Positions 1-11,423 of a stretch of DNA of 64,000 bases are shown here, piece after piece. Origin of the DNA: Verrucomicrobiota bacterium (GTDB lineage: Bacteria; Verrucomicrobiota; Verrucomicrobiia; Verrucomicrobiales; Verrucomicrobiaceae). Made by a program: the position numbers and the translations under genes. Numbering within the stretch: position 1 is the first letter of the stretch; each line of letters begins with the position of its first letter. The notes beneath the pieces were generated by a model. It ran no database searches. It saw nothing but the letters and a program-made list of their open reading frames with translations, and was not told the origin of the DNA. The stretch covers positions 62,724 to 126,723 of the forward strand of contig JAFLEI010000003.1 in the NCBI GenBank assembly GCA_017301975.1. Direction: 5' to 3'.

Positions 1-1023
1 GATGTCCGCCAGGGAGCGCTGAGGATGCTGCACGGTGGTGATGCAGGAGGCGTTGATGCTGTGGGGATCGGGGCCGAGGAAGGTGAAGCCGAGGGGCTGG
101 AGTCCGGCGTGGAGGCGGGCTTTGAGCTTTAAGAGCTGGGCGCTGATGGTGGGGAGACCGACTTCGAGAATGAGGTCGATGCCGGCCTTCATGCCGAGGA
201 TGCCGGAGATGTTGAGCGCTCCGGGCTCGTAGCGGCGGCCACCGCGCTCGAAGGCGATTTCTTCTTGCGCGATGAAGTTGGGGCTGCGCACGTTCCAGGA
301 GCCGAGGAGGCTTGGGCGCAGCATGTCCTGCAGTTCTTCGCGCACGTAGAAGATGCCGGCGCTCATGGGGCCGAGCATCCATTTGTGGGAGTCGGCAGAG
401 AGGAAGTCGATGTGATCGACGCGGGTCTCGAAGGCACCGACGGTTTGAATGGCATCGAGGCAGAAGAGAATGCCGCGCTCGCGCAGCATGCGGCCGATGC
501 GGTCGATTTCGATGCGGTAGCCGCTGAGAAAATGGCAGGAGGCGAGGGCGACGAGCTTGGTCTTGGGCGTCAGCGAGGCTTCGACGAGTTCGGGCGTGAT
601 GGCACCTGGGGCGGCGGGCTGGAGGAGCTTTAAAACGACGCCGTGGCGTTCGAGGTCGGTCCAGGGATAGACGTTGGCGGGGTAGTCATCGAGGTAGCAG
701 ACGACTTCGTCACCCGACTGCCAGGGCAGGCCATTGGCGACGAGACTGAGGCCGACGGAGGTAGGGCCGATGAGGGCGATCTCGCTGGCTTTGGCACCGA
801 TCAATTCGGCAGCGACGACGCGAGTTTCGTTCACCGCTTTCCAAGCCTCAGGATACTCCTGCATGCGCAGGCAGCATTGCTCCAGGTAATCCTGCATCGT
901 GCGTGTGACGCGGCGCGGCAGGATGGTGACGCCGGCATGGGCGAGGAACAGGCTGTCCTTGATCACCGGAAACTCCTGCTGACGCAGGGCTTCATCGGAC
1001 AGGAGGGCATCGAGAGTGAGCAT
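1..1023 (-). CDS. Class V aminotransferase (cysteine desulfurase-like), C-terminus cut by the window edge
   Basis: PLP-dependent fold-type I enzyme of the class V aminotransferase family (NifS, selenocysteine lyase, isopenicillin epimerase group); the substrate cannot be deduced. Translating the minus strand from the ATG at 1023 gives 341 codons without a stop up to the window edge. The probable Schiff-base lysine is K214 in ADSHKWMLGP, and the PLP-ring aspartate is D190 in LFCLDAIQTVG. The N-terminus has no signal peptide, so it is cytosolic. The C-terminal end is missing. The next gene upstream on the same strand is the RelE-like ORF, 56 bases away. The family assignment is good; a specific name would be a guess. 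Confidence 0.8.
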   Translation of the reverse strand, partial: MLTLDALLSDEALRQQEFPVIKDSLFLAHAGVTILPRRVTRTMQDYLEQCCLRMQEYPEAWKAVNETRVVAAELIGAKASEIALIGPTSVGLSLVANGLPWQSGDEVVCYLDDYPANVYPWTDLERHGVVLKLLQPAAPGAITPELVEASLTPKTKLVALASCHFLSGYRIEIDRIGRMLRERGILFCLDAIQTVGAFETRVDHIDFLSADSHKWMLGPMSAGIFYVREELQDMLRPSLLGSWNVRSPNFIAQEEIAFERGGRRYEPGALNISGILGMKAGIDLILEVGLPTISAQLLKLKARLHAGLQPLGFTFLGPDPHSINASCITTVQHPQRSLADI

Positions 1024-1079
1024 GGCTAATACAACGAATGCCGGATGACCCAGGGTGACGAATTCGCCGTTCTGCGGGC

Positions 1080-1451
1080 CTAGGCGACCTTGAGGGTCTT
1101 GGCGCCTTCATCGATGAGGTGCCAGAAGCTTTTGGACTGGCTGAGGGCCTCGTCTTCTCCGCCACCAGGGAGGTTGCTGCGGAAGAGGAAATCGGTGAGG
1201 GTGTTTTTGTGCAGCACGCGGTGGACGCTCACGTTGCCATCGACCACGGCGAAGTAGATGCGGTGGTCGCCGGCACGGCAGCGGTAGAGTTTTTTGCCGC
1301 CGCGCTCGAGGACGCCGTAACGTTTGGCGAGAATGGCCTCTTCAATGTCAGCAGGCTGGATGTTCAGCGCTTCCAGCAGATGAAACTGCACCTGGGTGGG
1401 CAGGTGGGAGAGCTCGGCAGCGCTGATGTCATTGAAAACGATCTGGATCAT
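1080..1451 (-). CDS. RelE/ParE-superfamily small protein coupled to the SurA-like gene
   Basis: A 123-residue protein resembling the RelE/ParE cytotoxic repressor fold: the segment YRCRAGDHRIYFAVVDG (about residues 50-70) looks like the family's beta-strand core, with a basic centre (KRYGVLERGGKKLYRCR) before it. The frame stays open further upstream, but the ATG at 1451 overlaps the TGA of the preceding peptidyl-prolyl isomerase gene (ATGA, 1448-1451), which decides the start and implies translational coupling. No antitoxin gene adjoins it, so it may not be a working toxin. The acidic tail after residue 90 is longer than in typical RelE. Family call moderate, function unknown. Confidence 0.6.
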   Translation of the reverse strand: MIQIVFNDISAAELSHLPTQVQFHLLEALNIQPADIEEAILAKRYGVLERGGKKLYRCRAGDHRIYFAVVDGNVSVHRVLHKNTLTDFLFRSNLPGGGEDEALSQSKSFWHLIDEGAKTLKVA

Positions 1452-2458
1452 GGTGCGGAAGGGATGGGCGCGACAGGGGCGTTGGAGGGCTGGTAGCGTT
1501 TGATGACGTGCTTCTTGCGCACGGTTTCCACCCACTTGTCGATGTTGCCCTTGGATTTTTCCTGGTTGATCATTTTTTCGATTTCAGGGCGAAGCTTTTC
1601 GATGTCCGGGGCGGTGCCGAGCTTTTTGGCATCGCAGGAGACGATGATGAAGTTGGACTCCAAGTCGAGAACGGGGCTGATGCCGCCGGTTTTGAGCTCC
1701 ATCGCAGCATCGGCAATGGCGGGCATGAGGTCGGTTTTGGACATCCAGTCCCAAGAGCCGCCGTTTTCCGCATGGCTGTCCTGTGAGTTGGTCTTCGCCA
1801 CTTTGGCGAAATCGGCACCTTGAACGATTTTGGTGCGCAACTCCTGAGCGATCTTTTTCTGAGTTTCAGGAGTGGAGCCGGGTTCGCCAGTGAACTTGGG
1901 GATGGTGATGGTGGAGATTTTGATCTGATCTCCCTCACGCCACTTATCCACGTTTTTGTCGTAGTACTCCTGCACTTCGCGCGGGGTGGCCGGCGGGTGG
2001 TCGCCGGCATTGCGCGCACGCATGACGTTCATGATGACCATCTTTTCACGCAGTTCGCGGAATTTTTTCACGGTCATGCCGCTCTTGGTGAGCTCGTCCA
2101 CGAAGGCATCGCGGTCGCCTTTGAAGCTCTCGCGGATGATGCCATTGATGTCGTCATCGACATACTGGGGCTTGATGACACCGCCCATTTTGCGGAATTC
2201 TGCGAGCAGGATCTCACGATCGATCAGTGTTTCGATGGCGCCCTGGCGCAGGAGGGCGATCTCCTTTTTGATGCGGGCGGGGTCGTTGCGAAACTGAAAC
2301 TGGATGACCTGCTCCTGGGCCTTGATGGTTTCCTCCACCTCCGAGGAAGCGATGGGGACGCCATCGACGACGGCCGCAATGCTGTTGGTGTACTGCTGGG
2401 CGAGAACGCTGGAGCAGGCGGAGAGTAGGGCAAACAGGCTGATGCGCAGGGGAATCAT
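1448..2458 (-). CDS. SurA/PpiC-type periplasmic peptidyl-prolyl cis-trans isomerase
   Basis: Predicted periplasmic chaperone/isomerase for outer-membrane proteins, 336 residues. A signal sequence covers residues 1-21; it contains LLSAC, which could be a lipobox, or cleavage may follow VLA at about 21. A SurA_N-like helical region (about 25-160) is followed by a rotamase domain (about 175-290) with typical segments GADFAKVAKTNSQDS and ENGGSWDWMSKTDLMP. Only one parvulin domain is visible, whereas E. coli SurA has two. It overlaps the RelE-like gene downstream by four bases. Its upstream neighbour acs is divergent, so the 146-base gap 2459-2604 should hold both promoters; I see no clear consensus there. 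Confidence 0.8.
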   Translation of the reverse strand: MIPLRISLFALLSACSSVLAQQYTNSIAAVVDGVPIASSEVEETIKAQEQVIQFQFRNDPARIKKEIALLRQGAIETLIDREILLAEFRKMGGVIKPQYVDDDINGIIRESFKGDRDAFVDELTKSGMTVKKFRELREKMVIMNVMRARNAGDHPPATPREVQEYYDKNVDKWREGDQIKISTITIPKFTGEPGSTPETQKKIAQELRTKIVQGADFAKVAKTNSQDSHAENGGSWDWMSKTDLMPAIADAAMELKTGGISPVLDLESNFIIVSCDAKKLGTAPDIEKLRPEIEKMINQEKSKGNIDKWVETVRKKHVIKRYQPSNAPVAPIPSAP

Positions 2459-2604
2459 GACAAATGAGGGGCTTATCGTAAGGCTTCGGGCCGCTGTGGC
2501 AAGGTGAAGTTCGCCTGTCAGAAGCGGGTAGATGCAGCTTCACCTTGCACGCGGGCGGCTCCGGTTTCTACTCTGCGCCTCCCAATCGCCGACACCAACC
2601 CGCC

Positions 2605-4613
<2,009 letters not shown>

Positions 4614-4617
<4 letters not shown>

Positions 4618-5990
4618 TCTCGACTGACATCGGCTGGCTGCGGCATTTTCGGTTTTGAGAATGCCAGCAGCCGGACGGTCCAGAGAAGCAGCAATGCCAA
4701 GGCCAGCCATGGGGTCAGCCAGCCGGTGCGTGTGTAGAAGGTCAGATTGGTGCGGCGTTCAAGAGAACCGCTGATGACACCTGTTTTAAAGCATGTCAGC
4801 TCTCGGACTGCTTTACCGCGGGAGTCGATGAGCTGCGAGACGCCGGAGGATGCAGCCACCACCATGCTGCGCTGGTTTTCGGCGGCGCGTACGCGGAAAA
4901 GCTGGGAGTGCTGGATGTGCTGCCGCTCGGGCCAGCCTGCGGCGTCCATGGAGGGCACGGCAAAGAACTCCGCGCCTGCGAGAGTCATTTTCCGGACCAC
5001 GTCCTGGAAGTCGCAGTCAAAGCAGATCGGCGTGCCGATTTTACCGAGGGGCGTGATGACGGGCAGCGCGGTCCTGCCGTGCTCGCCATCGTTGAAGAAA
5101 TGTACGGTGTGATTTTTTCCGTGCTCTCCCAGCACCTTCGCTCCATCGACGGTCAGCGCGGTGTTCTGCCATTTCGGGCCCTCAAGGCGGGTCTGCGTGC
5201 CGAAGACGAGCAGAGTCTTGTGCTGCAAAGCGAAGGCCTGGACTTTGGCGAGCTCGCTTTTAGCGACATGCCGAACATCGATGGGAATTGTGTTCTCCGG
5301 CCAGACGATGATCTGCGTATCTGCAGGAGCCTGATTTGCCATTGCGATGCAGCTCTCGGTGGAGGCTCCTTCCGCTTGGACGGCCGCGACTGTGACGTCA
5401 GGGCTAGAATGAATTCGATCCGAAACGACCTGTGCATCAATCAGGATGATCAGCATCAGGACGAATGCAGTTCCTCCTGTTCTGCCAGCAAAAATGAAGG
5501 CCGCCAAGGTCAGGATACTCAAAAATCCCAATCCATACACGCCCACCCATGAGGCCATGGGCCATGGTTCAAGGGCGAGGCCGAGATTCATCCATGGAAA
5601 TTTCAGGGGCATGAGTTCACAGCGTAAAAACTCCGTCCCCGTCCAGGCCAGAGCGGTGAACAAGGCCAGCGGCCAGCCTGCTTTGACGCCGCGCTGTTGT
5701 GCCAGGCAGACAAGCCAGCCGAATAGGGCAGGGAAAACCGCCAGGAGGCCCCAGAGCAGAATGCTGAACGGGCCGAAGATCTCATAGATCCATGACAGGC
5801 CCGTGCCAAAGGCCAGCATGCCCCACCAAAAACCTGCGACGAGTCCGTGAACGGGGCGTGCATGATGGAGCAGGCCCGCCAGCACGCCCGTGCCAAGAAG
5901 CGCCAGCGGCCACCAGCCATATGGTGGGAAGGCAAATGCATAGGCGACAGCACTGGCCACCAGCAGAAGGATTCGGTTCGCATGGTCCAT
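4614..5990 (-). CDS. lnt: Apolipoprotein N-acyltransferase
   Basis: Inner-membrane enzyme that adds the third acyl chain to lipoproteins; 458 residues from the ATG at 5990. The ORF is open to an ATG at 6068, but those 26 residues are hydrophilic and precede the first membrane segment, so the inner start is preferred. Several N-terminal membrane helices (about residues 1-190) are followed by a periplasmic nitrilase domain with the expected triad: Glu in IIVWPENT (E232), Lys in [11 protein letters not shown] and Cys in TPICFDCDF, then one C-terminal membrane helix. It fits the several lipoproteins coded in this window. Confidence 0.92.
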
Positions 5991-6124
5991 ATTGATGATG
6001 AGGTTATGAGACTCTGTCCTCCATGCGCAAGCCTGTAATCGGCGGCGGTTTTTAGCTTCGATGTACATGGGAATGACATGAATGCCTGCTGGCTTACGTT
6101 CTATTCGCTTCCGACCCTTCCACC

Positions 6125-7366
6125 ATGAAACACTCCTTTCTCCTGATCTTTGCCCTGAGTTCGCTCGTCACGTTGCACGCCGAAAACTGGCCCATGTGGC
6201 GCGGGGCGAATGGCGATGGGACTTGTGCGGAGTCGAAGCTGCCGGAGAAGTGGAGCCAGACGGAGAATGTGGTGTGGAAGGTGGAGCTGCCGGAGCGGGG
6301 GAATTCGACGCCGGTGGTGTGGGGGGACAAGGTGCTGGTGACGCAGGCGATTGAGAAAGAGGGAAAGCGGCTGCTGCTGTGCTTTGATAAAAAGACGGGC
6401 AAGAAGCTCTGGGATGCGGGGACGATCTACCGGGAGCCGGAGCTCACGCATGGGACGAATCCATACTGCTCGGCCTCACCGGCGACGGATGGCGAGCGGG
6501 TGATCGTGTTTTTTGCTTCGGCGGGTGTGTTTTGCTATGACATGAATGGCAAGGAAGTGTGGAAGCGCACGGACCTGGGCAAGCAGCACCACATCTGGGG
6601 CAATGGGACATCGCCGGTGCTGGCGGGAGACCGGGTGTTTCTGAACTTCGGGCCCGGGGAGAACACGGTGATGTACTGCTTTGACAAAAAGACCGGCAAA
6701 ACGATCTGGCAGCACAAGGAGCCGGGCGGGGCCTCCGGCGAAGGTGCGGAAAAGAAGTGGCTGGGATCGTGGAGCGATCCGCTGCTGCGCAAGGTGGGCG
6801 CACGGTATGAACTGCTGATGAGCTACCCCCGGCGTGCCTGCGCCTTTGATCCGCAGACGGGCAAGGAGCTGTGGACTTCGGGTGGCCTGACCGACCTCGT
6901 CTACAATTCGCCGTTGTTTGCCGATGGGGTGATGATCGCCATGAGCGGCTACGGCGGTGCTGCGCTGGCGGTGAAGACCGGTGGGGATGGAGATGTGACG
7001 GAGAAGAACCGTGTCTGGCACCTGCCGAAGGTGAGTCAGCGCATCGGCAGCGGGGTGGTGCATGACGGCTATCATTACATCCTGAGTGATGGCGGGATCG
7101 TCGAATGCCGGGACCTCAAGACGGGGGCGATGGTGTTTCAGGAGCGCCTCAAGGGAAACAACTGGTCTTCGCTGGTGCTGAGCGCCGATGGCAAATGCTA
7201 CGCAGCGAATCAGATTGGCGACTGTTTTGTGTTCAAGGCCAGCCCGAAGTTTGAGCTGCTGGCCACGAATTCACTGGGGGAGAAGATCATTGGCTCCATC
7301 GCCGTGAGCGACGGCCAGCTTTTCATCCGGGGCTACAAGCACCTTTGGTGCATTGGGAAGAAGTAG
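6125..7366 (+). CDS. Secreted PQQ-like beta-propeller repeat protein
   Basis: A 413-residue exported protein with a signal peptide (about residues 1-20, ending in LHA) and a PQQ-type eight-bladed propeller. Typical blade motifs recur, for example FDKKTGKKLWDAG, FDKKTGKTIWQHKEP and FDPQTGKELWTSGG. The opening WPMWRGANGDG is the WxQWRGPxRxG-like motif seen in planctomycete and verrucomicrobial family members. No cofactor residues can be assigned, so it may be structural or substrate-binding. It has its own transcription unit between divergent lnt and the DUF4139 gene. Confidence 0.85.
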   Translation: MKHSFLLIFALSSLVTLHAENWPMWRGANGDGTCAESKLPEKWSQTENVVWKVELPERGNSTPVVWGDKVLVTQAIEKEGKRLLLCFDKKTGKKLWDAGTIYREPELTHGTNPYCSASPATDGERVIVFFASAGVFCYDMNGKEVWKRTDLGKQHHIWGNGTSPVLAGDRVFLNFGPGENTVMYCFDKKTGKTIWQHKEPGGASGEGAEKKWLGSWSDPLLRKVGARYELLMSYPRRACAFDPQTGKELWTSGGLTDLVYNSPLFADGVMIAMSGYGGAALAVKTGGDGDVTEKNRVWHLPKVSQRIGSGVVHDGYHYILSDGGIVECRDLKTGAMVFQERLKGNNWSSLVLSADGKCYAANQIGDCFVFKASPKFELLATNSLGEKIIGSIAVSDGQLFIRGYKHLWCIGKK

Positions 7367-7412
7367 TGCCGAGCTGGACTCTTGCTGGGTGGGAACCTGA
7401 ATCGGGCTTGGA

Positions 7413-7443
7413 TTGACATTTGCCTAGGTGCTGTTGTTATGAT
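7413..7443 (+). promoter_or_regulatory. Candidate sigma-70-type promoter before the DUF4139 gene
   Basis: TTGACA at 7413-7418 and TATGAT at 7438-7443 match both boxes well, but the spacing is 19 bases rather than 17. The ATG follows at 7455, so the leader would be very short. Confidence 0.35.
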
Positions 7444-7454
7444 TTCAACAAATC

Positions 7455-8999
7455 ATGAAAAAAAACCTATTTGGATTCATTCTCGTTGCGATGATGGGGC
7501 ACGGGCATGCGGAAACATCGCTCACCATCTACAATCAAAATTTTGGAGTGGTGAGGGATGTGGTGCCGCTCGATTTGCAGCCGGGCATCAACCAGGTGAA
7601 TTTTGCCAGTGCGACGGCGCATTTGGAGCCGGATTCAGTGATTCTACGGGATCCCAAGTCCGGCGTGAAGCTCAGCATCGTGGAGCAGAACTACCGCGCC
7701 GATCCTGTCTCTCAAGGGCTGCTGCTTCATCTCAATGAAGGCAAGGAAATCGAGTTCGCTGTGCGTGAGTCGAACCAGCCTGAACGCACCGTGAGGGGCA
7801 AAATCATACGCAGTGGCTATGAACGAGGAGGCAATGCAGTACAGCCGGTGATTGAAGTGGATGGAAAGCTGCAGTTCTCCCTGCCCGGTGAACCACGTTT
7901 CACTGCATTCGCCGATGACACGATTCTCAAGCCCACCCTCGAGTGGCGGATTTTTGCCGAGGAAGCCGCGAAGCTGGATGCTGAACTTTGCTATGTCACG
8001 CGCGGGATGAGCTGGGAGGCCAGTTACAATGTGGTTGCCCCTGAGGCAGGTGATGTGATGGATTTTACCGGCTGGATCACCATAGCGAACCGCAGCGGCA
8101 AGGAATTCAAGGATGCCCGGCTGCAGTTCATTGCCGGCGATGTTTCAAAGCTCAATGACGCGGAAAATTCAGTCTATGCAGCCGCGACTCCAATGCGGGG
8201 GAGCAATGTTATGTTTGATTACGGAGCACGCAGGGCCAAAGTGACCGAGGAAGCCTTTGATGAGTTTCATCTCTACAGCGTTCCAATGCCCGCAACCCTG
8301 CATGATGATGAAACAAAGCAGGTCGAATTTGCCAGGGCTGAAGCGGTCAAATCTCAGCGGATCTTCATCTATGACGGTGCCGACTTTCACGGGGAGATGA
8401 ATGCTGGCTGGGATCGTGATAGAATCCGTGGGAACAGCGATTATGGCACGGTGAGCAACCCCAAGGTATGGATCATGCGCGAGGTCAAAAACAGCGAGAC
8501 CAATCATCTGGGATTGCCGCTGCCCAAGGGCAAGGTGCGGTTTTACCGCAAGGATCGTGACGGTCGTCTGCACTTCACCGGTGAGGACAGGATCGACCAC
8601 ACTGCGCGAGACGAAACTCTCCGCCTCTATGCCGGCAATGCCTTCGATCTCGTCGGTGAGCGCAAGCAGACGAATTTCAAAAGCGACAGCTCCACCGGCT
8701 GGGTGACCGATGAATCCTTCGAAATCAAGCTGCGCAACCGCAAGAAGGACGAGGCGGTCGAGATCCGCGTGGTGGAGCACCTTTACCGTGGGACAAACTG
8801 GGAGATCCGTGACAACAGCGCCGATTTTACCAAAACGGACGCGGGGACCATCGAGTTTCGTGTGACGCTCAAGCCTGGCGAGGAACGGGTGATCAAGTAC
8901 ACGGCGCATTACATCGTGGCGCTGGCAAAAAAAGTCCCGGCAGGGCCGACGATGGGATCGGATCCGTTTGGGGCTCCCGTGCCTGCGCCGACGAATTAG
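7455..8999 (+). CDS. Exported DUF4139 domain protein
   Basis: A 514-residue protein with an N-terminal signal peptide (about 1-20, ending GHA). The remainder matches the DUF4139/DUF4140 architecture: an N-terminal beta region (LTIYNQNFGVVRDVV) and a long domain with characteristic ARLCYVTRGMSWEASYN-like and FTGWITIANRSGKEFKDARLQ-like segments, then SWEIKLRNRKKDEAVEIRVVEHL-like beta sandwich near residues 415-440. Biochemical role is unknown for the family. The C-terminal tail is proline and glycine rich. It appears monocistronic; lpxC/fabZ follows after 118 bases containing a GGGGGCT/AGCCCCC hairpin. Confidence 0.8.
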   Translation: MKKNLFGFILVAMMGHGHAETSLTIYNQNFGVVRDVVPLDLQPGINQVNFASATAHLEPDSVILRDPKSGVKLSIVEQNYRADPVSQGLLLHLNEGKEIEFAVRESNQPERTVRGKIIRSGYERGGNAVQPVIEVDGKLQFSLPGEPRFTAFADDTILKPTLEWRIFAEEAAKLDAELCYVTRGMSWEASYNVVAPEAGDVMDFTGWITIANRSGKEFKDARLQFIAGDVSKLNDAENSVYAAATPMRGSNVMFDYGARRAKVTEEAFDEFHLYSVPMPATLHDDETKQVEFARAEAVKSQRIFIYDGADFHGEMNAGWDRDRIRGNSDYGTVSNPKVWIMREVKNSETNHLGLPLPKGKVRFYRKDRDGRLHFTGEDRIDHTARDETLRLYAGNAFDLVGERKQTNFKSDSSTGWVTDESFEIKLRNRKKDEAVEIRVVEHLYRGTNWEIRDNSADFTKTDAGTIEFRVTLKPGEERVIKYTAHYIVALAKKVPAGPTMGSDPFGAPVPAPTN

Positions 9000-9117
9000 T
9001 GAACGGCGTGCTATCGTGTCTGGCGGGGGCTGGGTAGCCCGAGGACGGGAGCCCCCCTCCCTTGCATTTCCCTTTGACCCTGCCGGGGCGCGACGCTAAC
9101 GAACGCGCTCCCAGCCT

Positions 9118-10437
9118 ATGGCCGCTTCAGATCGTCAGCATACACTCGCCAAGTCCGTCTCGATGACGGGCACCTCGCTGCATACCGGCGAACAAGTCAC
9201 CCTCACCCTGCAACCTGCACCGGAGAACTTTGGCTTCAAATTTCGCCGCATCGATCTGGAGGACAAGCCCTTCATCCCGGCGCTGGTCGAAAAAGTCCAG
9301 AAAGTGGAGCGTGCCACGACCATCGCCGAGGGCGGGGTGAATGTGCATACCGTGGAGCACGTGATCTCCGCACTGGCGGGCATGGGGGTGGACAATGCGA
9401 TCATCGAGATGGATGCGAATGAGCCGCCCATCGCGGATGGCAGCTCGATGCCGTTTGTGGAGCTGATCAAGTCCGCCGGACTGCAGCAGCAAGAGGAAGC
9501 GCGCAAGGTTTTCGAAGTGCGTGAGCCGATCTACCAGGAGACGCGCGACGGCACGATCCTGACGATTGTGCCTGACAAGAAGTTCCGCATCTCCTGCACC
9601 AATGTGGGCCCGGGCGGACGCTTCACGCAGTATTTCAGTACGGAGATCAATCCGGAGACCTACGAGAAGGAGATCGCAGCGGCGCGTACCTTTGTGTACT
9701 ATGAAGACATCGCCCCACTGATGGAGAAGGGGCTGATCAAAGGCGGCACGCTGGAGGCGGCGGTCGTCATTCGTGGAGACACGCTGCTCTCGAAGCAGCC
9801 GCTGCGCTTTGCGGACGAGTTCGTCCGGCATAAGATTCTCGACATCGTGGGAGACTTGATGCTCTCCGGCAAGCGCATCCAGGGGCACGTCATTGCGGTG
9901 CGTCCGGGTCACGGGCCGAACACGGAGCTGGCCCGCGCCATCGTGGCGCAGTACAACCAGATGCGCAGCATGGTGCCGGCACCGGTGCACATCCCGGGTG
10001 GCGAGGCCGTCCTCGACATCAACGAGGTGATGAACATCCTGCCGCACCGCTATCCCTTCCTGCTGGTGGACCGCATCATCGGCTTTGAAGGCGAATCAAA
10101 GTGCACGGGCATCAAGAATGTCACGATCAACGAGCCGTATTTCCAAGGGCATTTCCCCGGCCATCCGATCATGCCGGGCGTGCTGCAGCTTGAGGCGATG
10201 GCGCAGGTGGCCAGCATTGTGCTGCTGCGCATGCCTGGGAACCAGGGCAAGATCGGCTACTTCATGAGCGCCAACAATGTGAAGTGGCGCAGGCCGGTGC
10301 TGCCGGGCGACACGCTCCTCATCGAGACGGAAATCCTCAAAACCAAGCGCAGCATCGCCAGTGGCATTGGCCGTTGCAGTGTGAATGGGCAGGTCGTTTC
10401 CGAGGCTGAGTTGATGTTCAGCGTGGTGGATCGTTAA
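9118..10437 (+). CDS. lpxC/fabZ: Bifunctional LpxC/FabZ: UDP-3-O-acyl-GlcNAc deacetylase fused to 3-hydroxyacyl-ACP dehydratase
   Basis: A 439-residue fusion. Residues 1-285 are LpxC, the zinc deacetylase committing UDP-acyl-GlcNAc to lipid A: TVEHVISALAGMGVDNA carries a zinc-ligand histidine and GTSLHTGEQV the N-terminal loop. Residues about 295-439 are FabZ, the dehydratase of fatty-acid elongation: NILPHRYPFLLVDRI with catalytic His and GHFPGHPIMPGVLQLEAMAQ with catalytic Glu. The fusion is known from Bacteroidota, Chlorobi and the PVC group and joins two enzymes that compete for the same 3-hydroxyacyl-ACP pool. lpxA follows after 18 bases, so both are probably one transcription unit. lpxD is not in the window. 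Confidence 0.95.
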   Translation: MAASDRQHTLAKSVSMTGTSLHTGEQVTLTLQPAPENFGFKFRRIDLEDKPFIPALVEKVQKVERATTIAEGGVNVHTVEHVISALAGMGVDNAIIEMDANEPPIADGSSMPFVELIKSAGLQQQEEARKVFEVREPIYQETRDGTILTIVPDKKFRISCTNVGPGGRFTQYFSTEINPETYEKEIAAARTFVYYEDIAPLMEKGLIKGGTLEAAVVIRGDTLLSKQPLRFADEFVRHKILDIVGDLMLSGKRIQGHVIAVRPGHGPNTELARAIVAQYNQMRSMVPAPVHIPGGEAVLDINEVMNILPHRYPFLLVDRIIGFEGESKCTGIKNVTINEPYFQGHFPGHPIMPGVLQLEAMAQVASIVLLRMPGNQGKIGYFMSANNVKWRRPVLPGDTLLIETEILKTKRSIASGIGRCSVNGQVVSEAELMFSVVDR

Positions 10438-10455
10438 AAGTTAGATTGTTCACGC

Positions 10456-11256
10456 ATGCCCGCCACGATTCACCCGACTGCCATCATTGATCCGACCGCC
10501 AAGATCGGTGCGGATGTCCACATCGGTCCGTATTGCATCATTGGCGCAGACGTGGAGCTCGGAGACGGATGCTGGCTGCAGCACCATGTGACGGTGATGG
10601 GGCCGTCGAAGATCGGGAAGAACAACAAGTTCTTCGCCTACGGGTCCATCGGCCAGCAGACGCAGGATTTGAAATACAGCGCCGAGCCGACCTGGCTGGA
10701 AGTGGGGGACAACAACACCTTCCGTGAGTTTTGCTCCGTGCACCGCGCCACCTCCGCCGGGGACAAGACGGTGATCGGCAGCCACAACAATTTTCTCTCC
10801 TACGTGCACATCGCGCATGACTGCATCGTGGGGAATCACGTCATCTTTTCCAATAATGGCACGCTGGCGGGCCATGTGGTCGTTGAGGACCATGTCATCA
10901 TCGGTGGTCTGACGGCGGTGCATCAGTTTTGCCGCATCGGCACGCGTTCGATCATCGGCGGCTGTGCCAAGGTGGTGCAGGACATCCCGCCTTTCTGCAC
11001 GGCGGATGGCAATCCGGCGCGTGCACGAGGCTTGAACATCGTGGGGCTGCAGCGTGCGGGTTTCACCCGTGAGCAGATGCGCTCCCTGCGTGAGGCGTTT
11101 CGGAAGGTCTATCGCAGCGGCTTGAACAACGCGCAGGCGGTGGAGGAGTTGCGTGGTGGAGAGCTTTCGCCTGAGGCGGCGGCTTTTACGGATTTCGTGG
11201 CCACGACGAAGCGCGGGATTATTCTTGGTGGCAAAGCCGAGGTGGAGGAAGAGTAG
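10456..11256 (+). CDS. lpxA: UDP-N-acetylglucosamine acyltransferase
   Basis: Cytosolic first enzyme of lipid A synthesis, transferring 3-hydroxyacyl from ACP to UDP-GlcNAc; 266 residues, normal length. Left-handed beta-helix hexapeptide repeats fill residues 5-180 (HPTAIIDPTAKIGADVHIG, LAGHVVVEDHVIIGG), with the catalytic His probably in SYVHIAHDCIVG. The C-terminal helical part (SLREAFRKVYRSGL) matches the family. It lies just behind lpxC/fabZ. Confidence 0.95.
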   Translation: MPATIHPTAIIDPTAKIGADVHIGPYCIIGADVELGDGCWLQHHVTVMGPSKIGKNNKFFAYGSIGQQTQDLKYSAEPTWLEVGDNNTFREFCSVHRATSAGDKTVIGSHNNFLSYVHIAHDCIVGNHVIFSNNGTLAGHVVVEDHVIIGGLTAVHQFCRIGTRSIIGGCAKVVQDIPPFCTADGNPARARGLNIVGLQRAGFTREQMRSLREAFRKVYRSGLNNAQAVEELRGGELSPEAAAFTDFVATTKRGIILGGKAEVEEE

Positions 11257-11423
11257 CCCTGTTCCTGCGGAAGAGGGGGTGGGCGCGTGGCAGGCACCAG
11301 TGCCTGGAGTATTGTGAGATGTGGGCGAGGCGGGGCCGTCCCTTGTTGCACAGCAACAAGGCTACTTTGACTGCATCCTTGCTTTCGTGCGGGCGCTGAG
11401 TCGTGCTAGAGTGGCTTTCTTCG

